Shown: in pieces, positions 1 to 14,200 of the stretch
Layout of the letters: each line of letters begins with the position of its first letter
Position numbering within the stretch: the stretch's first letter is position 1
Assembly (NCBI GenBank): GCA_036785705.1
Contig: JAWUZG010000135.1
Coordinates: 1,798,001-1,862,000, forward strand
Reading direction: 5' to 3'
From: Acanthornis magna
Lineage: Eukaryota > Chordata > Aves > Passeriformes > Acanthizidae
Length of the DNA: 64,000 bases
Notes under the pieces: model-generated
The model's database searches: none
Told to the model about the DNA's origin: nothing
Seen by the model: only the letters and a program-made list of their open reading frames with translations
Program-made: the position numbers and the translations under genes

Positions 1-3000
1 CACTACCATCATAATGAATATTTTATTACAGCAGCTGAAATCTTGGATTTTGATGAGGAGAGGGCACCATTGTTTCAGTTCTGTGAAATCTCTCTGAGGA
101 TCATTACCTTACTTATTTATTTAGTTTTTGAGACAGGCAGAGCATTAGTGAATATCAGGAAGAAAACATGATCTGATCCAATTTTAAGCTCTTTGTCAAA
201 ACAGTAAAGCAAACTTTTCCTATCTGTCTGATGATTTCTGTGATTGTGAAATAAAGCTAGCCTAGCTTTTGGACTGGTTCAGGGCCAAGGGATAACTGGT
301 CATCAAGTGGAGATGTTTTCATTTATCAGTTTATTTTTTTGCCCTTCCACAGAGACTGGCCAAATAAAATGTTTTCTTAGTGCCCTGCTCACCACTCTGG
401 TGTTTTCATCAATTTCACTCTGTCTCTGGGGCTACAAGTGTCAGTCAGTTGCAATAAGGTGTCATTTTTGCCACTTCTGTGTTTATTAGGAGCTCTCAGA
501 TATTTACTGCCCAGTTTCCTGGACCTGTGCCTTGGGTGAGCCGTGTGGGACATGTGCTCGAGAGCTGTGGCAGAAATGTGTGCGGCCGATCTGGGCACAG
601 CAGTAATAAAATACAGAGCTAAGGATCATTTCCTGCCCACTGATAGGCAAGTTCAGCAAACTCTATTTATGTTTCTTGCTTGATGTAAATTTTTGACCTT
701 TATGATTCAGTGGACAGCCTAAAAATGTCTGAATGAATTGATAAGAATCAGTAGCCAAAAACCAGGAATCTTGGCTTTGTTACTGATAGAAAAATAGCTT
801 TCTTCTCTTCCTTCCTTTTCACAGAAAATGGCAAAAGTCAGATTTTTTTTTTTTAAATTGCTTAAGCATGGTGTTTCCTCATCTGCTGTTCCTCCAGAAC
901 CTTTTGTGAAGCAGGCAAATTAGATCCTGCTCTGACATCGAAGGTGCAGACACTTTTGATGTACAGTACAACAGCTGAGAAGTCCTGCAATGGGGCAGTC
1001 CTACCAAATGCTGTCTGCTAAGGTGAAGCTGTACTGCCCCAGACCCCCTTTGGGTTTTGAGGCAGGCAGTGTGTTGCAGGCTGGGCAGTCAGGCAGTGAA
1101 TAAACAGTAAGTAGTTTAAATAGAAATGGGGTGCAGAAGATTTCAAGACTGGTTCTTCACCTTGACTATTTTGTTATGTTAGGAATTAATGAATGTGTTA
1201 CCATTCTTCAGTGAGCCTCAGGCTAATAACTCTGTGAGCTTAGATACCCTCAAGGTAATTTTTTCCTTCCTTTTAAATCAGGCCAATTTAGTAAATGTCA
1301 AGCAGTCTGGAATAAGAAATGACTAATTTTGTGCCATTTTATGTCTTTTGGTAACCATGATTATATCTATCCTGAGTGTGATCAGTTAGAAAACTTGAAA
1401 AAATTGTGCTCTCTTCAATCTGGGCAAAGTAGTACCACAGCAGCATTTAGCAATCCTTTAAGATTTCTGGAGCCAGAATGTTGTTAGGTTCCTATAAAGT
1501 TTAATGATGCATGGTGTAATGAAAATGATGTAATAGCACAAAGTTAAACAGGATACTTCATTTGCAGATTGGAAATTAGAGATGGATCTGGCCTTTTTCC
1601 CTTGCTGTGTGGGAGCGTTGGAATGTAGTTCTGGTTTGGGCACCCCACGTGCACTGCCTGCAATTGCCTTTGCAGGATGCACGAACAAAATTCATCTGAA
1701 ACTGCAGAGTCACTTGTGAAGTACCACAGGGGCATGAAGTTCTGTAAAAGCAAGACCATGAAACAACTAGAGCAGCTAAAACTGCCTGTGGTAGAGAGAA
1801 CATGATGTGTGATTTAAATATCAATAGTAGTTGATGTAAAATAAAGAAAATACCTGCAATCTGTCTTGGACTCCTGTCTGTGGCTTGGATGAGGGAGCAG
1901 AAGAAATGATTGCAAAAAAGTTTTGCGGGGCACACGGGACGGTCTGGCTTCAGTTTTACAAATGGCTTAAAAGTTCAGTTATCAAAATTAGTTCTCATAG
2001 CACAGTTTGGAGTTTTTGGTGTGTGAAAGGAGAGGAGATGGGAAAGAAGGGAAAGGCAAGGTGGGTGTGCAGCACTGTTGGGCAAAGGGAGATGTATGGA
2101 ATAGGTCTGCCTGGTTAAAGACATTCTCCCTGCCCCAAGGACTCCAAAATGGCCATCAGTATAGGGAGGGAGGATTTAAAGAATTACACTGAAATGGTGC
2201 TAGCTGAAAAGAAGGTCAGGGGAGTTGAAATCTACTATTACTACCTGTAGCAAAGCTAGTATCTGCAGATGAAAGCTGCTGGGGTAGGAGGGAAATACCT
2301 ACAAAGAACAAACTGAAGTGGACTCCCACAGTAATTCTATCCCTCTGAGTTAAAGCTGATTCTTTCAGAATCCAGAAATATTCACTTTGCGGCATCCCTA
2401 AAGTGGGAACAGAGCAGTACATACAAATTATGTCCTAATCTCACCCTAATCTTATGGCAGAAGAGAAAGAATCAGTAAAAAGACAAGTGGAACTCAACCA
2501 AAAGCAACTAACAAACATTGCTAAGTAACATTTTAATGCTAGAGCAGTTATTAGGCACCAAAAAATGATCTATCTTCGAGATTCTTGGAGTTCAAATAAT
2601 TTTCTCAAATGAGTGCTAAGGTCTTTGTCATGCTTCTGATCTGCACTCTCATTCTTAGACTACACCCAAGTTTGTGGCTTTTAGATTGGCTAAATAACTG
2701 ATGAGCCATGCTCATGCTCAGAGTCTGACACTGCTGGTGTTCTTTGCAGTGTAGGAGAGATTTTTCACCAGCTTCAGGGCATGGGACACCTGCTGCCATC
2801 CCTTAAGCAATAAACTTGAAGGTTTGTAACAGATGCTTTATAAGGCATTTTCATAATGTGCTGTTCTGTGTTTCCTTTTACTGTTCCTGTTAAATCAAGA
2901 TTTTAAAGCTGTTTTCTTTTAAGGCAAGTGACAAGTGAATCACTAAGTAAGGGTACAGAGACAGACAGTTTGACAGCCCACGGAAACAACAATCCAGGGT

Positions 3001-4973
3001 ATGAATGGCAAAGCTGATGTGTAATTCTGATTTATACATTGCTAAATAGTGAAAATTTCTAGGAACAGTTGCATAGTTTTGGAAGTTTCTTCTTTAAAAT
3101 AATTTTCCCCTGTGTTGCAAGTGAGCATCAGCAGCTGTGGCTCAAAATATGGCCAAGTATGAGGAGAGGAATTGGAATTTTTTCCCTTTGAGTTCTCATT
3201 AGCCATCATCAGTGTGGTTCTCATGGCTTTCTGCCTTCTGTTTCCTGTGATTTCTAGATGACTGCTGTCCCTTCTATGGCCGTGTACTTCTTGCCCCTGC
3301 TTTGATAATAGCATTTTGGTGAAGGCTTGCTCGAATTGTTTGTGGCTTTGCTGCAATAAGTGGTTATTACATCCATGATGCTCTAGTAGGGCGTTTCTTT
3401 CCCTGTTCCTTCTGAATGTTTGTGCACACACACTGGCACAGCTGGTGCTGAACACCACTATAAATGTCCCTGCAGTCCCTGTGAGGAGTCCTGGTGGAGG
3501 CAAAGCAGGCACTGCCTGGTGTGCCTGAGTCCCTTCCTTGGTGGCACATTGGTGCTGGGGCTCCCTTTGAGCTCACTGCTGGGTGTGCTCTCCAGGGTGC
3601 AGAATGGACATTTTCACCATCCCAACTGTTGCTAAATAGGCTGATTCATCAATATGTCTGTATTAATTTCTGTACTTCCTTACTCTGTCCTAACTCTTTA
3701 GGAGCTCATCAGAATATAAGATTCATTGTAGCTGTTCCCACAAAAGTGCATTACTTCAAAACTACTTTTGTTTGTTCAGGGTCCTGTGAAGTTTAGAGTG
3801 TCTTAAAGAAGTTATTATTAAAATATCTTCTGTCTAGAATCAGGTAAGAGCTCAAGGACATGCTACAAATTCTCTTAATGTGATCAGGGGGATTGGATTA
3901 GACAGCTTTCACAGATGCACACTGGTACCACTCCCACGGAAAGGACAGATGATCCCAACTAGAAGATATTCTGAAATGCAGAGCTCCAAAAACAACTTCT
4001 TGCAGAGGTTTTCATTCTGAATACCTTAAACTTTTTGTCTTGCACTTCATAGTCCAATTACTTTCTTTTGGTCTTTCTGTGAAAATCTGTTCCTTCTTCA
4101 GAGTCTTTTGCAGTTTGCCACAGTGGCTGTGGCTTGATGCCAGCTGGGTACACAATCTGACTTGCTGTGAGACAAGACTGGGGACTCTTCCAAATAGCTG
4201 GCAACTACAAATATCTGCAAAACAGAGACAGGCAACTTTGCTGCCAGCTGTCTCTGTCTGACAAAAATGCCATCTTGGGTTACATGCACAGGAGAGAACT
4301 AATAGTTTAAAAAAATGCGGGTTTTTTTGTTTGTTTGATTTAGTGGGGTTTTTGTTAAGTCAGCTGAGCTAAAGAATCAAAGTTTTCACAGCTTATGTAG
4401 GACTTAAGAGGAATACACATTGTGGCTTTAGCTTCAGTTTTCAACAGATTCAAGGTATTTGTAGTGATCTTTACAGAAACAGGGTTATTGTTCGTATTTA
4501 TGCTTTGAGGAAAAATAATTTCTGTGTAGATGACCTGTAATACAGAAGATGTTCACATAATTATAAAGAAAATTTAAACATTGGAAGGGAAGGAAGTGTT
4601 TAAGATAAATGTTCATAAATATAAATCAACACTAATAAAAGGGAAATGGTGCTTATCACTGTTTGATGGAGTGTATTAAGATAAATGTTTTCTAAGCACT
4701 ACAATGAATGAAATTCAGGTGCATTTAAAAGTTAAGTACATTATTTTAAAAACTGAAACCCAAATCTGTTAGTCATTTCATTATGTTTTAAAAATGTTTT
4801 AAACACTTCCGTCTGTCCAGAGTGGGAGATGTTGTCTCATCATCTAATTCTCTGCTTCCTACTCTACTGAAATCTAATCAGAGGGGAATCTCCCCATCCT
4901 CTGGGAAGAATGAGCTTAACCTCTTGCCTAAGCTATTTATATTAACAGAAAATATTTCACTCCTACTTTTCCT

Positions 4974-5000
4974 TTTGTTGTTGTTGTTGTTTTGTTTTGT
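4974..5000. repeat. GTT/GTTTT simple repeat
   Basis: A short T-rich microsatellite of GTT units passes into TTTTG units. It is ordinary simple sequence in the background. Confidence 0.8.
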
Positions 5001-5226
5001 CTGCAAGGATTATTTACAGGAAAGCCTAGGAAAGTTCCTACATCTACGCCAGGAACCAAGAGACACATAAATGCAAATGCAGTTCTGAATCTGTAGCCCC
5101 ACTCTATATATGGGTAGAAAGATTTATAAGAGATATTGACTTAAATGCAGATGAGAAAAGCTTCAGTTGCTGTAGGACTGCATTGAATGAAGAGATCACA
5201 TTTTCTGCGGCTTCTGTGTCTGTCAG

Positions 5227-5259
5227 CTCTGGGGTCCTTGAACGCTAAGGACCCCAGAG
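5227..5259 (+). other. Perfect 13-bp hairpin, 7-nt loop
   Basis: The left arm CTCTGGGGTCCTT (5227-5239) is exactly complementary to the right arm AAGGACCCCAGAG (5247-5259), with loop GAACGCT between them and a run of six T after one further base. The stem is GC-rich for this region and has no mismatch. It is too short for a typical microRNA precursor stem. It could be a structured RNA piece, a cruciform-prone site or chance. No function is assigned. Confidence 0.55.
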
Positions 5260-8200
5260 GTTTTTTGCATCTTTACTCTGGGTTTGGATTTTGGATTCAG
5301 ATCTGTTTCTTGAATTGGCCACCCCAAGGTTTTCTGAAGTCTGAAACACAGAACCAAGCTGGTGTTTAACTTCAGCCATTCTCTGTTGGTTTCTGTAGGT
5401 CTCTCTTAAAGGACTGTAGGAGGTGATCTTTCCTGTAGGTAAAATACAGGAATTGACATAAGGCTATGCCATCCATCTCAGTCAAGTGAAGTAACTTTCT
5501 GTTTAAAAATCTTCTCTTTCACCTGAAGTATTACATTTCTGCTTACCCAGAAACTCACTATTATTGCTTGAATGAGCAGCAGTGTAATCCTCTGAGGTGC
5601 TGGTGTCCGAGGGGCCAGGAAGGCAATGAAAACTCCAACCAGTGTAGTGTGAAAGCTCCCAGGTAGAGCTGCCTGGGGACTTTGCAATATGAGCTGCACT
5701 GATTTTTCTTGCACCACAGAGTAAGGGATTACACTGCACTGCTCCTGCTGCAGGATGGGGATGAGGATGAAAACTGGTCATGGAGAGAAGAGCCCTATTG
5801 AGCTGAGTGAGGGGTATGAGTGTCCAAGGAGAGGGTAGTCTTTGCCAGACTGGCCCACATGTGCTGCCCCCTCTGTGGGGAAGTGTGGCAAACCTCAGTC
5901 AGCAGCAGCAGCGAAATGTCACAAACCAGAAGAGGGAGGGAAGTGTATAGTCAGAATAAAAATATTAGCAAGTAGTGTTTCTTACCTCTGTCTTCCTTTC
6001 TCCTGGGAGGAAAAGGTAAAATAAGCCCCCAAAGTGCTTTGCTGTTCTGCCTGTGTGACCTGTGTTCCACTGCAGAGGTCAGAGGAGCCATGGTGGTGCA
6101 GCTGGGTGAGAAGTGGGAGTCACAGGTAATCCTCTTTGCACTTACTCTCCAGAGGATTTCAATTTCCAGGGTAGTCTGAGGTCTGCAATTTGAGAGTGAC
6201 CCTGTAGGACAGCAACACTGAAAGGAATGTTGCAGTAGGTGGAGGGGTGCTGAGCTGTGGTGAGCCACCCCTGTGCAGTGGCACTGAGGCACACAAAGAC
6301 CCAGGGAGCTGCTGGCACTGGGATGTACAGCCCACTGTGTGGTGCACACCCCTCTTCAGGGACATCAGCGTCACAGCCATGTCCTGGTGGCTTTTCCATG
6401 CCCTCAGTGCATCTCCTTGCTTGTCTTCTGTTGAGGATTCTTCAAATGATGCTGTAAGAGCAAGTACCACTTCTCCCAGGCTTCTGTGTTGTTGTTGAAG
6501 CAGGCGATGTGTGGTGGAGTGGAGCATCTTCTCAAGTGAAATGCAGCCTGTTGTCAATGAAAGGCCAGATCTGGCTCTTCTCAGCCAAACCCTTTTTGTC
6601 AGAACTAGGAAGAACATCAGAAGCAGGCTCCAGAAATGTGGAATCCACTGTATGATTGTATTTGGTTACTTAATTCAGAATTCACTCCAAAACTAGAGAA
6701 GGTCATTTTCTGACCTTTTCAGCTGAGTAAAGCTGTAGGTGCCTGTTGTCTCTCTGGAAGGGTGTGTAAAAACTCTGTTCCTCTTGGTGCAAGAAGCCAT
6801 GAATGATTATCTTTCAGGAGCAGAGCATCTTTCCTCCCAGAACAGCTGGGATTAGCTCAGTAGTGAATCCATAAGCTACATGGTTTGGTTTGTTTTTTTT
6901 TCCAGAAAACCCACTTTATTTTACACCAGGCATGAAGAAGATGTAGAGGGATAATCTCTCTGCTCCTTTTTCACCTCTGAAAAGTAACATCATTCAGGAT
7001 GTGATTCTCCACTTGGGAATCCTTCTTACATAAAGTTGCTTATGGATTCTGGCTTTTCTACTTCATCCAAGGGTTATACACACTTTGTCAGTTTTCACTG
7101 AGCTCTTTTCGCTTTTGGTATAAATACACAATTCCTATTCATGAGGGGAGAAAAAAGCAGCTTTAGTTATGCCTGTCCACGGCAAAACCTAATTTGATTA
7201 TGTGGCATAATTTAACCTTTTAAAGGCATAACCTGACCTTTTATCAGGGGGAGCTGCTTTAATTAAGCTAAACCAGAGAAGACTGTGTCTTCTGTGCTTC
7301 TGAAAAGACAGAAGAATTTTGGAAATGCTTTACACTGCTTGGAATACAGGAGACAGCCAAGAGCCTGTGCTAACAGATCTTGCTGAAAGAGGCATTTGTA
7401 GGAGAAAGTGAGGCTTCAAATGTGCCAGCAGTGGTGGCAGGGAAGCACCTTTCCATATTGTCCTTGTAAGGGAGAAGATGATGCTTTTTAACCATTCTGC
7501 ACTTAACAGGCTGAATGTGGAGATGAGGTTTTGCTTCTAAGCCTCCTCTAGTTCTCAAAGCACAGGGAGTTGTCCAGCCACATCATAGCAACTTACTTGC
7601 AGCTGAATCAGAAATCTGTATGCAAAAATCTTATTCTTGGTAATTATTCAGAAGATCTTAACATTTCCTGTGGGAGAAATGGAGGTTTCTGTAAGCCTTC
7701 ATAGATTTCTTCTTTTAAAACTGCTGTTGAAGACAGTTCCACAGATAAAATCTTTTATGTCTCTTTTTCACAAATCTGTATGTGTGAGAGAAATCAAGAT
7801 AGAATCAAGATTATATGGAATGCTTCGGTAATACTACATACACATTTCATTGCTAAACTTTGTGTGTAGAAAGTGATTAGAAGTTTTAGAGTTAAGGTAA
7901 AAGAATAAAATATATTGGTTTGCATTAATGATTTCTATCAAATAGGTAATCTGGTAATTAAGGTTGAAATGGTGCTTGAATTTAAATCTTAAATTCTGGC
8001 ATGCATAACTTCTCTTTCTATTTCCTAGGGTCAAAATTTCACTTATATAGTCTCAATCTTTAATTTTATTTAAAGTAGTGATTGAAGAATAACTGTTCTT
8101 TCATAATTTCTCCTTCTAAACTTGGAAGAAGCTGTTTAGAAATTATTCATAGTCTTTTGAAAATCCTGGCCACTTTAAAACATAGTTTCCAGTAGAATTT

Positions 8201-11200
8201 TCTCAGCATGTGAAAAAGGGCTCAGAATTTGTACCTTTGATCCCTCTAAATGCTCTGCTGTTGTTGCATAGACCACATACTAACCATAAAATAGAAGTCA
8301 GAGCCAGCTATCAGGTTCGGATACATGTATGCCTTTTCCCAACTTTTCTCAGTCAAAAATTAATAGTTTTACAAGCTCCCTACCTGTAAATGTCAAGGTG
8401 TCATTTGCATAGATTTCAAAGTTTTAATCTGTCCAAATTTAAACTTGGCCAGGACCTAACAGGTTTTCAACCTGAAACTCCAAATCCAATTTCTTGGCCC
8501 ATATTTATTTTACAAGGAAGATGACCTTGATATGTATGTCAATATCCTAAGCTCTTAGTTTAGCTTTTGCTAAATAAATCGACAGAATTGTGTATTTCAT
8601 TATAGCACAGTCCTGACCCAGTGCAACAGGAAAATTCCTAGAAAATTCAGTGGAGCCTGATTTTCATACACTGTAGTTTGAGACCTATGTAAGAAAGAGC
8701 CCTAAAACATTGTAGCTGATGCAAAATTAGAGAATTGGCCTTGCATTTGTTTTCCTAAGTTTTCACCCATTTAGTTGACATTTTTTAGTTTCCTAAATTG
8801 TCAAGAGTATTTTGATAATTCCTTTTGCTAAGACATGAGCAGAGGAAAAGTCTGGGTTTGCGTCACTGAATATTTTCCCATTTGTGCTTCTGGACTTGAA
8901 TAATCTAAGGCAAACTCACTATTTTCCTCTTTGTCATCTTCAGTGCAGCCAATGCGAAAGAGCTGAGATTAGGAAACTTATTATGTGATAAGAACTCCAG
9001 CAATTATAATATTGGGTTTTCACTTCTTAATACTCCCTTCTATTTCCTGTGAACATCAACATACTCAACAATTTGTGCCCCATTGAAAGTCCAGTATTTG
9101 ATAGTTTAGACAGAAACTTTCTTTTTCTGCAATGTGCAGTTTCTCTTCCTATACTGGAATCTTTAAATACTCAGTTGGCAATTCCTATTATAGTTGATTA
9201 TTTGGACCAGGCAAATTGCCGAATAAAAGGTTTGTAAATGATCTGCTTTATATTTGTGCGGTCCTCAAAGGACTGAAATTTGCTTTGGGGAAAAGCAAAT
9301 GACCAAGTAATAACATTTTCTTTTTTTAAAAGCACTGCCAGAAACTTAATTTCAGAGAGCTTTTTATTATTAAATTTCCCAGCCTTCCTTTCAAGCACGT
9401 TATTAGGAACATGGTTCATTTATTTGGGAGAGGGAGGAAAGCACTGAAGAAGGGGGAGATAAAGGTGAAAAACAAGCTCATTAATTCATATTGTGATCTA
9501 AGTGTAGAGTTCATGTTGGCAACAATTTCAGTTTTCTAATGTGCAGTCATTGTGAAAGACTGATTCTAACATGCAAACCTCAAAGAAGTGAGAAAATCGT
9601 TTCTCTTCTTTTTTTGGAGCTCATTTATATTGAAATTTTTAAGGCCTTTGGAATTTTCAAGTGGTTCTCCTAGAGCAGGTGAAAAAGACCTTTGCTCTTT
9701 AACAGAAGGAGCCAGAGAAATCAAGCTTTTGCTTGTTTTACTTACAAACTAGATGCAGCTTTGAGCACTGGGCTTGAGTTTGATGCTGTTAGAAAAGTGA
9801 AGTCTAGGTAATAGATATAACGCAAGGAGGAACTGATCATTCTTCTGGGTTGTGATCTGTAAATGTCTTTTTGTTTATTTCTATTCATGGCTTAGCAGTT
9901 GGCACCTAACTTTTAGGAAGAGAGCATTTCTCTCCAGCCTACAAAATAAAGCTGTCCTGGAAGGGTGCGACAAAGGAGGTCAGTGCTGCTATTAGTTACA
10001 TAATAAATGCTTTTTTTTCTTCTCAGTGAAAGGCAGAAATTCTGTGAGCCCACTTAAAGCATGGGGACAATCCAAAGCCTAAGTTTGTCCATGACAACTG
10101 AGAAAGCTGACTGGAAACTGGAACTTCCATTCCCCAGGAGAGCTGAACATTTTTTAATTTTCTATCATTCTACTTGGAAAAATTAGCATTCTATAATATG
10201 CTGGTTTAGGGGCATAGAAATATTTCAAGTTCAGTATTGTTCAAATTGACAAGAATGTTCCTGTTTCTTCTGTTTGTTTACCAAACCTAATCTGATTAAA
10301 TTAATATTTTCAAGAGCAAACAGCTTTCTCAAGAAATGCCTTTGCTATTTGTTATCAGGGGATTGTGGACACATTTCTCTAAGCGAAGGCCGTAATTTTC
10401 TGTCCCTTCAATTTAACTACTTTTCTGCTTTTTCTGTGGACCATCCAAGCTGGAGCTCTGAGCTGTTGGCTGTCCCTCCCCAGCAGCTGTTTCTGTAGTG
10501 TGTGGGTCTTGTCAAGGAAAACACTGAATACGTTCCTGCTTTCCTTAGCACCATTGATGAGATGTTTCTGGCTTCCTGAAATCACTGTCAGGCACAGGGA
10601 GAGCTCTGAGGAGCCGTGTGCTCCTGGTGCTTTTAGAATTTGAGATCAGGAAAACTCTTCTATTCCACTTTACTTGCTTGAGCTCATTCCTCAAAACACT
10701 TGCTGCTGCCTTATTTATACGACTTTTTCAGGCCTCCTTGTTGCAGATTTTGTCTTTCCCAGGGTTTAGTCTTTCTGGCAGCCTGATTAGTATTTTGCAT
10801 GCTTATTCTCTCTGAGCATAACCCACGGGCAGTTACTGTGCTGCAAGACTAAGGACAGGGCTGCTCTACAACGAGTGGTCTTGTTCAATGGGAAAGGATG
10901 GATCTGCAATGGCAACTGGGTGGGGGCGGCAGTGCAGACGATGTACTTCTTACAAGTGGCTCATGGTGGGCTAGGAAAGTGTGACAGACAGCACAGGCCT
11001 GAAGGAATGCACCATACTCTTTTAGAAATCACAAAGATAGTAACAATCAGCTGGGGGGAGGCAGCTGGAGCAAGGCAGAATAGGCACATTTTGCTTTCCT
11101 GTCTCACAAAGAGGTTCTGTGGGGTAGAGCAGGTACAAGCTGTCAGGTGTACCTTCAGGTGTTTGGGGGATGCAGTGTTACAGCATTAGTGTGAAAAGTG

Positions 11201-14200
11201 AAAAAGCTATTGGCACTTTTGCAAGAAATGGAGGGGAAAAACCTTGCCACCACTATTCAACAACGCTAAAAAATCCCAAACAAAACAATTTTTGTGAAAG
11301 TTTGCTCTAGAGAAACACAGAGAAAAGTTTTGGAAAACAATCTGGTGCCAATATGTAGCGTATATGTAGTAGTTTTTTTACTGTAAATCGGGTCCTGTTG
11401 CATAATTTTTTCCTCTGACCTTCACTTTTCTATGAACTTTGCAAACCCCATATAAGATGATGGGATTCTGATGGGGAAACACTTCCAGAAATCTTCTGCT
11501 AGGCTTCTTTTTTATTTTCTTCTTAAACCTATAGCTGTGTATCTTTTAGCATAATGTGGACTGTTTGGACTGTTTAATTTGCCTGGTATGTCCTTCTTGT
11601 CCTGGTGTTGCTAGAGTAAAAAGTGAGGTTGTTTAGTCCTGTTGCATCAGAACATTGCCTTGCTGGTTTTTGCAGCCTATTTCTGGGGCTGTTCTGGTTG
11701 GAAGGACTCTTTCTGGAACATGGTTGGCATTGTCAATAGTATTTCAAAGGAAGAGCTCTCAAAGGAGCATTTACCACGAAAATCAATCTTCCTTCACTCT
11801 TCTGAGTATACATCACCTGATGTGTTTACTCTTTTCATGGCTGATGGTTTGCAGACATCCCATATTCTACAAATATACTTCTCCCTACACAGCTCCTCCA
11901 TCTGACAACATCACAGTTTATAGCAGAAAGTCTTGTTATTAGTCCCAAAGCTTCTGACCTTGCACACTCCTATTAAATTTCATCCCATTTCTATTACCCT
12001 TCCAGATAATCCAGCCCCTGCTCTGTGAACCCCCAACTCTCCCTCCAGACATGTAGGTCTCAGGGAATCTATTTGTTTGTTTTTATACTTTTGTGCCAGT
12101 CATTAATACAAGTATTAAGTGAGATTGGTCTCAACCCCCGAGGGTTTTTCATTATTAACCTTCCTGAAGTTTAACAATTCCCTTCCTGCCACATGCTCCT
12201 CTAACAGGCTATAGCTAAGGGGAGGGCAAGCCTGCCCTGGCCCCTGTGACCCCTTTCAGCAGATGCCTTTGGGGCACAGGGCAGGCTGCCCTTTCCCTGA
12301 TCGCCACTGGGAAGCCTTGGAGGAGGAGCTGCTGGAGCAGAGCTGACAAGTTCACATGGTGAGCTCTGCCTCTGCAGCCAGGAGAGGCAGAGAGACACAG
12401 CCAGCCTTTGGAGATGGCAGGGGGATATATGAAAGGGCAGCAAGAAAGGCCTTGTAGAATTTTCTTTGATCCAGGAAATGAGCAGGTATTGCTCAGCTGA
12501 AAGCCTGGCTGGAGGAAAGGGCCTGCCCTGCCAGGGCACCGAGGCTGGGGGAGAGATTTATTTGCAGTCCCCTTTGCTTTCACTCTTTCACTCAGCAGAG
12601 ATGAGGACAGATATTTCTTCTGTTAATAGAGTTTACTGCTCCAGCTGGCATTCGAACAAAACCGCCTTTCTGAGATGCTGAGGTACTCCACTCAGGCAAT
12701 AGATCTCAGCACTTAATCCTAAAACCTCCTGTTGATTTGAGGTCTGCTAGAGTTACAAAAGAATAAAAAAAATAAAGTAGAAAGCTGAGAAACAACCTCC
12801 CTTTCACCAGGCGGTACAACATAAGGCATTGTACTAAATCTGACTAAAGGTGTTTTTAGCAACACAGAACTTGCAGAGTCTTGCAGTGCCAAATGTGTGA
12901 GTCTAGTGTGTTGAATTTGTTAGTTTATTGATGATTGCACACATTTAGTCTTTTGGAAGAATAAATTACTCAGTATAACAATACACAGTAATGATAGCCT
13001 TTTCTGACTTTGTGTGGTCAGAAATGATGTATAGAGACAAAATGCTAAACACCATGTTTTGTGGACAATAATTGTTAGGAGTAAAGTGTGTTTTCTTTTG
13101 TTACAACACTTACGAACATGTCAAAGTTGAGATACCATACTGATGCTTGTGCTGATACTTAGCACTTTGCATGTTCACAGCCCTGTACAAACATTAATGA
13201 ACCAATGTAAACAATCATTTTCATCATGTGGCTTAATATAATAAGGCATTGTGAACCTTGTTTTGCCTCTGTATGCACAAGGGATTGTAATTTACGCTCC
13301 TTTCCATGCGCAATGAAGGCTATTCCTGTCATCTACCCTCTCACAATCATCCTTTTCCTGTGCAGTTCCCACTGAAGGGGGGGACAGGGCTCTAAAGAGC
13401 CTGGGCCATAATTTGGTTGGCTCTCTTCCAGCTTTCTAGATGGTGCCAGTTTGCTCCAGGCTTCCTCTGTGCTATATCATTGCAAATCCCTTTTTGAGGG
13501 GTGTCGTTTCCCCCACATCTGGAATTACCTCTCTCACTGCACTGCCAGGAATAAAAGCCCACCTGCATTTCAAAAGTGCATGTCTGCTACATTGTCTTAT
13601 ACATTTGTCAGCAGGAAAGCACTGCCTGCATTGTGCTATTTTTAAAAATTTATTTTCTTTTAGAATGTTAGTTACCCTTTTGCTTCAAGCTAGGAGTATG
13701 TGCATCTATTTTGCCAGCATGATTTCAAAGAGCTGTATTTCAGATATTAAGTGTGCACTCTCAGGACTTGCAAGAGCTCGAGCAAGTAAATTAGCAGACC
13801 AGAATGAAGTCAAGTGAAGTACCGAAGGGCTCCAGATACTTTAGGATTACAGCAGAAAGCATAATATGAGGGCCAACTCTCTCCCGGTTGTTGAAAGTGT
13901 GCTTGGAGAGAGGTGAGAAGACACCAGCCTCTACCAGCTGGTGCTAAGTCCCACAGCACTGATTACAAGCTGAAGAAATCTTTACTGGTGGTATCTCCAT
14001 ATCATACCCCGCTGTGAGCAGGGAATTGCCTTTGTAGCCAAACTGGCTATGTCCTGTGAAACCAGAGGATTTATTGACTTCATGGCAAGATCAGGCTCTT
14101 TTGCCTCCAGGAATGGTTAGCCTCTTTGCACAAAAGGTTAAGGTGAAAGGTGTGGGTGTTAATGTTATTTATGCTGTTAGTGGACTACAGAGTTCCACAC

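Noticed and set aside
3042..3512. 156-codon minus-strand open frame
   Set aside because: No recognisable domain, low-complexity stretches and no splice or promoter context. Chance frame in non-coding DNA.
3880..3960. Possible CR1 3' end (GGGGGATTGGATTAGACAGC)
   Set aside because: Only one short block resembles the family, with no following ccttccaacc or terminal repeat.
5951..6617. Overlapping 132- and 152-codon minus-strand open frames
   Set aside because: Several frames are open together in a GC-richer patch, which is what chance produces. No domain seen.
12201..12583. Overlapping 112- and 122-codon minus-strand frames in a GC-rich patch
   Set aside because: Ser/Leu/Pro-rich translation of GC-rich DNA, two frames open at once, no domain.
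13440..13817. 125-codon plus-strand open frame
   Set aside because: No domain; hydrophobic and Cys/Ser-rich in a way typical for translated AT-rich DNA.
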